DNA from: Oscillospiraceae bacterium
GTDB lineage: Bacteria; Bacillota; Clostridia; Oscillospirales; Acutalibacteraceae
Assembly (NCBI GenBank): GCA_029004655.1
Contig: JAQVYP010000030.1
Coordinates: forward strand, 1 to 14,442
Direction: 5' to 3'
Length of the DNA: 14,442 bases
Under the pieces are notes generated by a model. That model saw only the letters and a list, made by a program, of their open reading frames with translations, was not told where the DNA came from and did no database searches. Each line of letters opens with the position of its first letter. Position 1 is the first letter of the stretch. Below are positions 8,318 through 14,442 of the stretch, piece after piece. The translations under genes and the position numbers were made by a program.

Positions 8318-9057
8318 AACAGCTCACCTCCAAAAGAACTTCCAAAGGTTTGCCGGAAGGCCTCTGTATTATAAACCTCAGCCGGTGTGCCAATTGCAAG
8401 CGGTTTTCCGCCCATTAGCACAACCGAATCAGCATATTTTGCAACAAGAGGTAAATCGTGAGACACAAGCACAATCGCCATGTGATATCTTTTGCGAAGC
8501 TCCGAAACGGTCTTATAAAATGTTCCGAGTCCTTTTGCATCAACTCCGGAAACCGGCTCATCCAAAATAAGCAAATCCGGAATAGGATTTAAAGCAAGCG
8601 CAAGCATAACACGTTGCAACTCTCCACCCGACAGTTCTCCGAGTCTGCGATTTTCAAGTCCACTACATCCGTTAGCGGCCAACTTTTCCTTGATAACCTG
8701 GACATTCTGTTTCTTTTTGAAAATGAAAACAGGGCTCTTGGATTTTAACGAGCAAAACAAATCGATTACAGTAATCGGAGAAGATAAATCAAAATTAAGT
8801 TTTTGCGGTACATATCCAATTTTAATTCCGCTTACAGTGTTAGAATTATGATCGGTAAAATCAATTTCTCCCGTGTATTTTATATCACCTAACACAGCAC
8901 GCAAAAGCGTTGTCTTTCCGGCACCGTTTGCACCAATAATTGCAGTAATTTTGCCGCAACGAAGCTCCAGACTAACGTCCTGAATTAATTGTTTTGACCC
9001 TTTTATTACGCCTACATTGTCGAGACGAACACAGCGCAACCCACATTCATTCTTCAT
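8314..9057 (-). CDS. znuC: Metal ABC transporter ATP-binding protein, ZnuC/MntA family
   Basis: A 247-residue cytoplasmic ATPase that powers the neighbouring permease. All nucleotide-binding elements are intact: Walker A GANGAGKT at 42-49, Q-loop Q85 in YVPQKL, signature LSGGELQR from 142, Walker B LLILDEP at 162-168, D-loop SGVD, and H-loop H200 in SHD. YVPQ with a short spacer before the FCSL segment is typical of the metal-ion (Zn/Mn) subfamily. The ATG at 9057 has no strong ribosome binding site, only a weak GGT 5-7 bases upstream. The gene starts 40 bases after dnaJ and a hairpin lies in that gap. Zinc versus manganese specificity is not resolved. Confidence 0.85.
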   Translation of the reverse strand: MKNECGLRCVRLDNVGVIKGSKQLIQDVSLELRCGKITAIIGANGAGKTTLLRAVLGDIKYTGEIDFTDHNSNTVSGIKIGYVPQKLNFDLSSPITVIDLFCSLKSKSPVFIFKKKQNVQVIKEKLAANGCSGLENRRLGELSGGELQRVMLALALNPIPDLLILDEPVSGVDAKGLGTFYKTVSELRKRYHMAIVLVSHDLPLVAKYADSVVLMGGKPLAIGTPAEVYNTEAFRQTFGSSFGGELL

Positions 9058-9065
9058 AATTTACC

Positions 9066-9091
9066 AAAAGCGCAGGCCTTTTGCCCTACGC
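9066..9091 (-). terminator. Weak terminator-like hairpin between dnaJ and the metal transporter
   Basis: On the minus strand GCGTAGG (9091-9085) and CCTGCGC (9076-9070) form a 7-bp stem with one G-U pair around an 8-base loop, followed by only TTTT. It begins 6 bases after the dnaJ stop. The short U-tract suggests partial termination, which would insulate the transporter from heat-shock transcription while allowing some read-through. No clear promoter fits between it and the transporter ATPase gene. Confidence 0.5.
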
Positions 9092-9097
9092 ATCCTT

Positions 9098-10255
9098 TTA
9101 GTTTTTATCGTCAAACATATCCTTTAATTTATTAAAAAATCCATGACGCTTCTTATAGTTTGCATCGCTTGTTTGTTGCTCAAACTGTTGCAGCAATTCT
9201 TTTTCCTTGTTTGTTAGGTTCTTAGGTACTTCAACCATTACCTTCACATATTGGTCGCCTTTTCCGGAATAATTGAGGCGCTGAATTCCTTTTCCCTTGA
9301 GCTTGAATTCATCCCCGGGTTGAGTTCCCTCGTGAACAGTGAATTTAACTTTACCGTCAAGAGTCGGAACAATAATTTCTGCACCGAGCGTTGCCTGAAC
9401 AAATGTAATCGGGACTTCGCAAAAGACGTCAAAGCCTTTACGTTCAAACACTGGATGAGGTCTTACTGATATGTTGATATGCAAATCGCCTGCAGGGCCA
9501 CCGTTTGTTCCGTAATCACCACTGCCGCGATAATTGATAATCTGTCCGTCATCTATTCCGGCAGGGATATCAATTGATTGCTCTTTTGTGCGGCGAACTC
9601 TTCCCTTTCCAGCGCAAACATGACACGGTTTTTCAACGATTTTGCCCGTTCCGCGGCATTGTTCACACACACGCGAAGTCTGCATAGCACCAAAAGGAGT
9701 TCGCTGTGTAACCTTAATCTGACCAGATCCATGACAGGCAGGACAGGTCTTAGGCGATGAGCCTTTTTCCGCGCCGTTGCCTCCACACTCATCGCAGTTT
9801 TCAATCCGTGTTACTTTGATTGTCTTATTGCATCCTTTAGCAGCTTCTTCGAAAGACAAATTAACGGTTGTAGAATTATCGTTACCTTGCCTTGGAGCAT
9901 TTGGATTAGCTTGCCTTCCACCACCAAAACCACCGCCGAAAATTGAGCCGAAAATATCGCCCAAATCTCCAAAGTCGCCCCCACCAAAGCCGCCGTCGAA
10001 ACCACCGCCGCCGGCACCAAAATTAGGGTCTACCCCAGCGTGGCCATATTGGTCATATCTTGCACGCTTACTGGAATCAGACAATACTTCATAAGCTTCA
10101 CTTACTGATTTAAAATTCTTTTCTGCTTTTTTATCACCCGGATTTAAATCGGGGTGATATTTTTTAGCCATTTTTCTGTATGCTTTTTTTATTTCATCAT
10201 CGCTTGCGCTTTTATCAATACCAAGCGACTCGTAATAATCTTTCTTATCTGCCAA
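9098..10255 (-). CDS. dnaJ: Chaperone protein DnaJ (Hsp40, type I)
   Basis: DnaJ delivers unfolded clients to DnaK and stimulates its ATPase in the cytoplasm. The 385 residues hold the full type I architecture. The J domain (about 1-70) has HPD at 34-36. A glycine/phenylalanine-rich linker spans about 73-115. The zinc domain has four CXXC pairs at C154/C157, C171/C174, C197/C200 and C211/C214. A C-terminal substrate-binding and dimerisation region follows. The start is TTG at 10255, preceded by GAGGAG 9 bases upstream; no in-frame ATG fits the J-domain N-terminus (MADKKDYYESLG). A weak TTG start would lower DnaJ yield relative to DnaK. It is last in the chaperone operon, separated from dnaK by a 235-base structured gap. 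Confidence 0.97.
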   Translation of the reverse strand: MADKKDYYESLGIDKSASDDEIKKAYRKMAKKYHPDLNPGDKKAEKNFKSVSEAYEVLSDSSKRARYDQYGHAGVDPNFGAGGGGFDGGFGGGDFGDLGDIFGSIFGGGFGGGRQANPNAPRQGNDNSTTVNLSFEEAAKGCNKTIKVTRIENCDECGGNGAEKGSSPKTCPACHGSGQIKVTQRTPFGAMQTSRVCEQCRGTGKIVEKPCHVCAGKGRVRRTKEQSIDIPAGIDDGQIINYRGSGDYGTNGGPAGDLHINISVRPHPVFERKGFDVFCEVPITFVQATLGAEIIVPTLDGKVKFTVHEGTQPGDEFKLKGKGIQRLNYSGKGDQYVKVMVEVPKNLTNKEKELLQQFEQQTSDANYKKRHGFFNKLKDMFDDKN

Positions 10256-10291
10256 AGGTCAGCACTCCTCGTATTTTAAGAATAACAGGTA

Positions 10292-10475
10292 ATTGCGAAG
10301 CTGCGGAATGGTCAATACCATTTGTCTACAGATTGCAGAAGGCTTTCGTAAAGCCCCGATATTTATTTTTGCAGGGAACAGTCTTGACTGTTCTGAACCC
10401 AGATTTTCGCAATCGGCTATTTCAATAATATTGCCGGTAAATCATTATCAGGCGGACACTAAAACAGCATCCGCC
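10292..10475 (-). other. Predicted structured RNA region in the dnaK-dnaJ gap
   Basis: Nearly all of this gap can pair locally. ATTGCGAA/TTCGCAAT (10292-10299 with 10406-10413, 8 bp) encloses three perfect hairpins: AATGGT/ACCATT (10307-10322), GGCTTT/AAAGCC with a 3-base loop (10341-10355), and GAACAGTC/GACTGTTC around TT (10376-10393). Directly abutting the outer stem is CGGC/GCCG (10414-10436). A further stem GGCGGA/TCCGCC lies at 10451-10475. None is followed by a U-run on the minus strand, so they do not look like ordinary terminators. It may be a leader controlling dnaJ, an mRNA-processing site, or a decayed repeat. I do not recognise a named RNA family. Confidence 0.5.
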
Positions 10476-10490
10476 CAATAAATAATACTC

Positions 10491-12332
10491 TTATTTGTTG
10501 CTATCGTCAACATCCTTATAATCAGCTTCATAAACATTAGGATCAGAACCTTCAGCATTTCCTGAATCTGTCGGACCTTGTTGTTGCTGTTGTGCTTCAG
10601 CAGCAGCTTTATAAAGCTTTTCGGATACTGCATAGAATTTCTTCTGGAGCTCTTCTTGCTTTTGCTTGATGTCCTCAATATCTGTGCCCTTCATAGCTTC
10701 TTTCAAAGCCTCAAGTGCACCGTTGATATCGGTTTTCTCTTCATCTGTAATTTTATCGCCAATATCCGATAAAGATTTTTCTGTCTGATAGATCAATTGG
10801 TCTGCACCGTTTCTGGTATCAATTTCTTCACGACGCTTTTTATCTTCAGCAGCAAATTCTTCAGCCTGTTTGACAGCCTTATCAATATCATCCTTAGACA
10901 TATTTGAACCTGAAGTAATTGTAATTGACTGCACTTTTCCTGTTCCCAAATCTTTAGCGGAAACATTTACAATACCGTTTGCATCAATATCAAATGAAAC
11001 TTCGATCTGCGGAACTCCACGAGGTGCTGAAGGAATGCCGTCAAGATGGAAAACTCCTAATGATTTATTATCGCGGGCAAACTCACGCTCACCTTGTAAT
11101 ATATTAACCTCAACAGATGTTTGACCATCGGCTGCAGTTGAGAATACTTGGCTTTTCTTTGTAGGAATAGTTGTGTTACGTTCGATAACCTTTGTGCAAA
11201 CGCCACCCATTGTTTCGATACCAAGTGACAATGGAGTAACATCCAACAACAGAAGTCCCTTAACGTCTCCACCAAGAACTCCTCCTTGAAGAGCTGCACC
11301 GATTGCAACACATTCATCAGGGTTGATTCCCTTAAATGGATCTTTACCTATTAATTTCTCAACAGCTTCCTGAACTGCAGGAATGCGGCTTGAGCCACCA
11401 ACCATTAAAACCTTGTTGATTTCACTGGTTGAAAGACCTGAATCAGAAATTGCCTGACGAACAGGTTTCATTGTTGCTTCAACCAAATCAGCAGTGAGTT
11501 CATTAAATTTTGCACGTGTCATTGTAGTTTCAAAATGCTTAGGGCCATTTGCATCAGCTGTGATAAATGGCAAATTGATAGTTGCAGTCGTCATGCCTGA
11601 AAGGTCAATCTTTGCCTTTTCAGCAGCTTCTTTAATTCTCTGCATAGCCATTTTATCTTTTGAAATGTCAATACCGTTTTCAGCTTTAAAGCCTGCAACG
11701 AGCCAATCCATTACTCTCTTATCAAAGTCGTCACCGCCAAGACGGTTGTTACCGGCTGTCGCCAAAACTTCCTGAACGCCATCGCCCATTTCAATGATTG
11801 ATACATCGAAAGTACCGCCGCCAAGATCATAAACCATAATTTTTTGGTCGTCTTCTTTATCAATACTATAAGCTAAAGCTGCGGCTGTTGGTTCATTGAT
11901 AATTCTCTTGACTTCTAGTCCGGCAATCTTACCGGCATCTTTAGTAGCCTGACGCTGAGCATCAGTAAAATATGCAGGAACAGTGATAACTGCTTCGGTT
12001 ACTGTTGTTCCGAGATATGCTTCTGCATCAGCCTTGAGTTTTTGCAAAATGATTGCAGAAATTTCTTGAGGTGTGAAAGATTTATCATCAATCTTGACTG
12101 TATAATTTGTACCCATTTCGCGTTTGATAGAGCTGATTGTACGATCAGGATTGGTTATAGCTTGACGTTTTGCGACCTGACCCACCATTCTTTCTCCTGT
12201 TTTAGAGAAAGCAACAACTGATGGAGTAGTTCTTGCACCTTCTGCATTAGCAATAACGACAGCCTCGCCGCCTTCCATAACGGCAACACAAGAGTTTGTA
12301 GTTCCAAGGTCGATACCAATAATTTTTCCCAT
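10491..12332 (-). CDS. dnaK: Molecular chaperone DnaK (Hsp70)
   Basis: DnaK is the ATP-driven Hsp70 that binds exposed hydrophobic segments, cycling with DnaJ and GrpE in the cytoplasm. I choose ATG 12332 (613 residues, MGKIIGIDLGTTNSC) because GGAGG lies 8 bases upstream and every close homologue starts here; an upstream in-frame ATG at 12347 overlaps that ribosome binding site. Motifs: phosphate-1 IDLGTTN from 7, NEPTAAALAY at 146-155, phosphate-2 DLGGGTFD at 169-176, adenosine motif VGGSSRIP at 311-318, and the interdomain linker with LLLLDVTPLSLG to 371. A substrate domain, a helical lid and a Gln-rich tail ending in DSNK follow. The insertion found in Gram-negative proteins near residue 75 is absent, as in Firmicutes. 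The gene is intact. Confidence 0.98.
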   Translation of the reverse strand: MGKIIGIDLGTTNSCVAVMEGGEAVVIANAEGARTTPSVVAFSKTGERMVGQVAKRQAITNPDRTISSIKREMGTNYTVKIDDKSFTPQEISAIILQKLKADAEAYLGTTVTEAVITVPAYFTDAQRQATKDAGKIAGLEVKRIINEPTAAALAYSIDKEDDQKIMVYDLGGGTFDVSIIEMGDGVQEVLATAGNNRLGGDDFDKRVMDWLVAGFKAENGIDISKDKMAMQRIKEAAEKAKIDLSGMTTATINLPFITADANGPKHFETTMTRAKFNELTADLVEATMKPVRQAISDSGLSTSEINKVLMVGGSSRIPAVQEAVEKLIGKDPFKGINPDECVAIGAALQGGVLGGDVKGLLLLDVTPLSLGIETMGGVCTKVIERNTTIPTKKSQVFSTAADGQTSVEVNILQGEREFARDNKSLGVFHLDGIPSAPRGVPQIEVSFDIDANGIVNVSAKDLGTGKVQSITITSGSNMSKDDIDKAVKQAEEFAAEDKKRREEIDTRNGADQLIYQTEKSLSDIGDKITDEEKTDINGALEALKEAMKGTDIEDIKQKQEELQKKFYAVSEKLYKAAAEAQQQQQGPTDSGNAEGSDPNVYEADYKDVDDSNK

Positions 12333-12382
12333 AATAATTTCCTCCATATAAGCTTTAATAAATTTTTAAAATATATAATTCA

Positions 12383-12537
12383 TACTAATTCTCGATTAAA
12401 TAGCAAATAAAATTTTCGAGGATATTTTTTGTTTTGGAAGGCGGACTGTGAAGGCATACTGACGTATGCATAAGATGACAACGCATCAAAACGGAAAATA
12501 GACCGAGAATTTATTGCCATTTAACCGAGAGTTAGTA
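12383..12537. repeat. 155-bp near-palindromic MITE-like element between grpE and dnaK
   Basis: The two ends are reverse complements over a long stretch. The left end, TACTAATTCTCGATTAAAT then AGCAA, matches the reverse complement of the right end, TACTAACTCTCGGTTAAAT then GGCAA, at 21 of 24 positions. Similarity continues with a few gaps to about 55 bases per arm (CGAGGATATTTTTTGTTTTG against CGGTCTATTTTCCGTTTTG). The centre has a perfect small stem, GCATAC-TGAC-GTATGC, at 12454-12469. There is no open reading frame. TA stands at both outer edges, compatible with a TA target duplication as made by IS630/mariner-type elements, although TA is also self-complementary. It is transcribed within the operon and would form a very long RNA hairpin. 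Its mobile origin is inferred. Confidence 0.7.
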
Positions 12538-12556
12538 AAAAATGCTGTCGGCATTT
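12537..12556 (-). terminator. Small attenuator-like hairpin at the grpE stop
   Basis: On the minus strand AAATGC (12556-12551), a 5-base loop and GCATTT (12545-12540) form a perfect 6-bp stem, and the run continues to six T before the palindromic element begins. The hairpin overlaps the grpE stop codon. With only two G-C pairs it would be a leaky terminator at best, perhaps reducing read-through from grpE into dnaK. Confidence 0.35.
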
Positions 12557-13115
12557 AATTAGCAACTTGAACCATAGCCGGACGAATAACTGTATCTCCG
12601 ATTTTATAGCCCTTTTGCAAGACCTGAGCAATGCTGTTTTGAGGTAAATTTTCATCCTCAATATGCATAACAGCTTCGTGCAGCTGTGGATCGAATGTAT
12701 CGCCTTGCTCACCAATCGGGGTTAAACCAAGATTTGTTGATACTTCATAAAGTTGTTTTATAATCATTTCTATACCCTTTTGAAAATCAGCACTTCCGTT
12801 GTCAGAAGGTTTTGCGCGATCAATATTATCAATAATAGGTAAAAGAGGTTTTAATGTCTGAGCCTTTATATACTCTGATGTCGAGAGCCTTTCACGTTCT
12901 GTTCTCTTTTTATAATTATCAAACTCTGCTGCAGTGCGCAATAAAAGCTGCTTTTGTCTTTCCAGTTCTTCTGTTAAAGATTCCAGTTCGCTTTTTTCCA
13001 CAACGATTTGTGGCTCTTCAACAACACCTTCTTGTGCCTCTTGAGGAATTCCTTCATTAATATCCTCAATTACAACTTCATCTGTGGTTTTTTCTTTTTT
13101 CTTCTTTTCTGCCAC
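12555..13115 (-). CDS. grpE: Nucleotide exchange factor GrpE
   Basis: GrpE is the dimeric cytoplasmic cochaperone that releases ADP from DnaK. The 186 residues show a charged, acidic, disordered N-terminus (about 1-40), a long coiled-coil helix from about 41 to 90 (LESLTEELERQKQLLLR, then AEFDNYKKR at 63-71), and the C-terminal beta domain with the family signature FDPQLHEAVM at 141-150 and QKGYKIGDTVIRPAMV at 167-182. The start is GTG at 13115, two bases after the hrcA stop, with GGAGG 7 bases upstream lying inside the last hrcA codons; this implies coupled translation with hrcA. The downstream gap to dnaK is unusually long and contains a palindromic element. Confidence 0.97.
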   Translation of the reverse strand: MAEKKKKEKTTDEVVIEDINEGIPQEAQEGVVEEPQIVVEKSELESLTEELERQKQLLLRTAAEFDNYKKRTERERLSTSEYIKAQTLKPLLPIIDNIDRAKPSDNGSADFQKGIEMIIKQLYEVSTNLGLTPIGEQGDTFDPQLHEAVMHIEDENLPQNSIAQVLQKGYKIGDTVIRPAMVQVAN

Positions 13116-13117
13116 TT

Positions 13118-14152
13118 CTAATCCTCCAAATCATGCATCGTTTGAGTCATAATTTTACCCAAACGTTTTGCAAAATATTCAAGACCCGGAACAACCTGTT
13201 CATAGGCCATTCTTGTAGGTCCGATAACACCAATTCGACCAAGATCGTTTTCGCCAAGTCTATACCTTGCAACAACCATATTTGACGGTCTTAGTTCATC
13301 AATTCCGGTTCCATCGCCAAACACTATATCAATTGGAAGACTAACTCCCGCCAAAATGTCCATTAATACATTTTGTCTGGCTATCAAGTTCAAAATTGCT
13401 TTTGCTTGATTTTCATTTTCATAGCATGAAATCAAATTTGATTCGCCTTTTAAACTTATACCCCGAGAATTTATATCTGATATTATTTCAAACACTGAGG
13501 TCATCAGTGGTGTTAAAGCTAAAGCATATTGTCCTGCCTCTGCAACAAGTGTTTGCAAAAAGCCTTGAGAAAAATTCACCAATTCAGTTCCGACCACACG
13601 AGCAGAAACCAATCTATCAAAAATTGCAATTAAATCGGCCGTTAAATCTGTGTAATTGCGGCTAATGCGACTTCTTGCCATTCCGTCGGAAGTTACCAAC
13701 ACAATTAAAATTGTTCTCCTGCCCATGGGTAATAGCTCAACACGCCTTACATAGGCACTCTGGTTTGAAATAGTTGCCAACAAAGATGGTAACCCGGTTA
13801 AATCGGATAAAATCTGACCGGCCAATGACGCCAGATTTTCAGGATCATGTGATGCTTCTGAAAGTAGTGCATCAATTGCCATTCGCATTTGAGGAGTGAT
13901 TGAGTTGCGATTCATAAGACTGTCAACATATAATTTATATCCTGAATTTGTAGGGATACGTCCGGCCGATGTATGAGGCTGTTCCAGATAACCCATTTCA
14001 CACAGCTCACTCATTTCATTTCTAAGCGTAGCAGATGAAACATTAAAATTCAAAATATTGCACAAAGCCTTTGAACCAATAGGCTCACCAGTATTAATAT
14101 ATGACCTAATTATTGCTGAAAGAATCGCCTTTTTTCTTTCATTTAGCTCCAT
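13118..14152 (-). CDS. hrcA: Heat-inducible transcription repressor HrcA
   Basis: HrcA represses class I heat-shock operons by binding CIRCE, and in characterised species its activity depends on GroEL. The 344 residues are of normal length. The winged-helix DNA-binding domain occupies about residues 1-75, with the recognisable blocks GEPIGSKAL, NVSSATLRNEMSELCEMGYLEQPHTSAGRIPT and GYKLYVD. A GAF-like central and dimerisation region follows. The C-terminus carries DLGRIGVIGPTRMAYEQVVPGLEYFAKRL, the family's most conserved tail. The ATG at 14152 is preceded by AAGGAG 7 bases upstream. It is the first gene of the operon and a perfect CIRCE lies in its leader, so it represses itself. Confidence 0.98.
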   Translation of the reverse strand: MELNERKKAILSAIIRSYINTGEPIGSKALCNILNFNVSSATLRNEMSELCEMGYLEQPHTSAGRIPTNSGYKLYVDSLMNRNSITPQMRMAIDALLSEASHDPENLASLAGQILSDLTGLPSLLATISNQSAYVRRVELLPMGRRTILIVLVTSDGMARSRISRNYTDLTADLIAIFDRLVSARVVGTELVNFSQGFLQTLVAEAGQYALALTPLMTSVFEIISDINSRGISLKGESNLISCYENENQAKAILNLIARQNVLMDILAGVSLPIDIVFGDGTGIDELRPSNMVVARYRLGENDLGRIGVIGPTRMAYEQVVPGLEYFAKRLGKIMTQTMHDLED

Positions 14153-14194
14153 GCACTCACTCCTTAGTTAAGCGATTTGGCACTCGCTTTTTTC

Positions 14195-14221
14195 TTAGCA
14201 CTCTTATTAGTCGAGTGCTAA
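14195..14221. promoter_or_regulatory. CIRCE operator (HrcA binding site)
   Basis: TTAGCACTC at 14195-14203, a 9-base spacer and GAGTGCTAA at 14213-14221 match the CIRCE consensus at every position. It starts within a few bases of the predicted transcription start and lies 43 bases before the hrcA ATG, in both the promoter exit region and the mRNA leader. It is the expected HrcA operator for the whole chaperone operon. Confidence 0.97.
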
Positions 14222-14230
14222 CTTGAGTAT

Positions 14231-14259
14231 AATTTACCATTATTTTATTCCTTTGTCAA
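14231..14259 (-). promoter_or_regulatory. Sigma-A-type promoter of the hrcA-grpE-dnaK-dnaJ operon
   Basis: The minus strand has a perfect -35 TTGACA (14259-14254), a 17-base spacer ending in the extended element TGG, and -10 TAAATT (14236-14231, 4 of 6). An alternative TATACT at 14231-14226 is a better hexamer but is 22 bases from the -35. The start is predicted near 14224, placing CIRCE just downstream. Confidence 0.8.
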
Positions 14260-14420
14260 TAGGTAAATATGAATTATTTGTTAATTGTTTTAGACTTTCC
14301 CTGACCTTCAACTAATTTGATATAATAATTTATATAAAATGCACAATTAGCTCTTATTATTCCCTATATAATTTTGCATACAACTAAACTTATCAAAAAA
14401 GCAACACAAAAAACCACACA

Positions 14421-14441
14421 GAGATATAATACTAATATCTC
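14421..14441. repeat. Short inverted repeat at the window edge
   Basis: GAGATAT at 14421-14427 and ATATCTC at 14435-14441 are perfect arms around 7 bases. On the minus strand the stem is followed by TGTGTGG and then TTTTTT, so it may be the weak end-of-transcript hairpin of a gene outside the window. The AT-rich arms make chance occurrence quite possible. The rest of 14260-14420 holds no gene that I can see. Confidence 0.3.
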
Positions 14442-14442
14442 C

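Noticed and set aside
9777..10094. Plus-strand open frame rich in proline (105 codons)
   Set aside because: It is the antisense of the glycine/phenylalanine linker and zinc domain of dnaJ; the repeats PPKPP mirror GGFGG. It has no independent support.
12333..12347. Five-residue N-terminal extension of DnaK from ATG 12347
   Set aside because: The extension codons are the ribosome binding site (GGAGG) for the ATG at 12332, and the canonical N-terminus MGKIIGIDLG starts there.
14318..14326. Plus-strand extended -10 (TGATATAAT) suggesting a divergent promoter
   Set aside because: There is no good -35 at the right distance. The first downstream ATG (14339) reaches a stop after three codons, and no gene is visible before the window ends. 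The region is very AT rich.
1..14442. CRISPR arrays, tRNA or rRNA genes, transposases, phage or defence genes
   Set aside because: No regularly spaced repeats, no cloverleaf or rRNA sequence and no such protein motifs were found; the coding content is housekeeping.

Overview
The window reads as a chromosomal segment from a low-GC, Gram-positive Firmicute, most likely a member of class Clostridia. Four things support this. HrcA is paired with a perfect CIRCE operator. The chaperone order is hrcA-grpE-dnaK-dnaJ. The recombination nuclease is AddAB rather than RecBCD. DnaK lacks the roughly two-dozen-residue insertion near residue 75 that Gram-negative DnaK proteins carry. A BofA-like gene fits a spore-forming lineage but does not prove one. 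Every gene I can support lies on the minus strand, so transcription runs from high to low coordinates.

Layout in transcription order: (1) 14153-14442 is a 290-base upstream region holding a sigma-A-type promoter and the CIRCE operator, with no gene seen. (2) 14152-9098 is the class I heat-shock operon hrcA-grpE-dnaK-dnaJ. hrcA and grpE are 2 bases apart, but the next two gaps are long and structured. The grpE-dnaK gap (12348-12554) is mostly one 155-bp near-palindrome resembling a MITE, next to a small terminator-like hairpin. The dnaK-dnaJ gap (10256-10490) can fold almost end to end into several perfect stems. (3) 9057-7478 is an ATPase/permease pair of the Zn/Mn (ABC-3) transporter class, overlapping by 4 bases and closed by a strong intrinsic terminator; no binding protein or Fur/Zur regulator is present. 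(4) 7358-7098 is a small BofA-like membrane protein with its own promoter. A 14/15-bp inverted repeat brackets that promoter and covers the gene's ribosome binding site and start codon. (5) 7015-178 is addB-addA, encoding the helicase-nuclease that processes double-strand breaks, from its own extended -10 promoter. (6) 178-1 is the 5' end of an unrecognised gene whose start codon overlaps the addA stop (TAATG), cut by the window edge.

How it works together: HrcA binds CIRCE and represses the chaperone operon. DnaK, DnaJ and GrpE form one ATP-driven folding cycle. AddA and AddB form one heterodimer. The protein-coding content is ordinary housekeeping. The unusual material is between genes: the palindromic element, the folded dnaK-dnaJ gap and the hairpin over the BofA-like start are the best candidates for something undescribed. 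I found no CRISPR array, tRNA, rRNA, transposase gene, phage gene or defence system.
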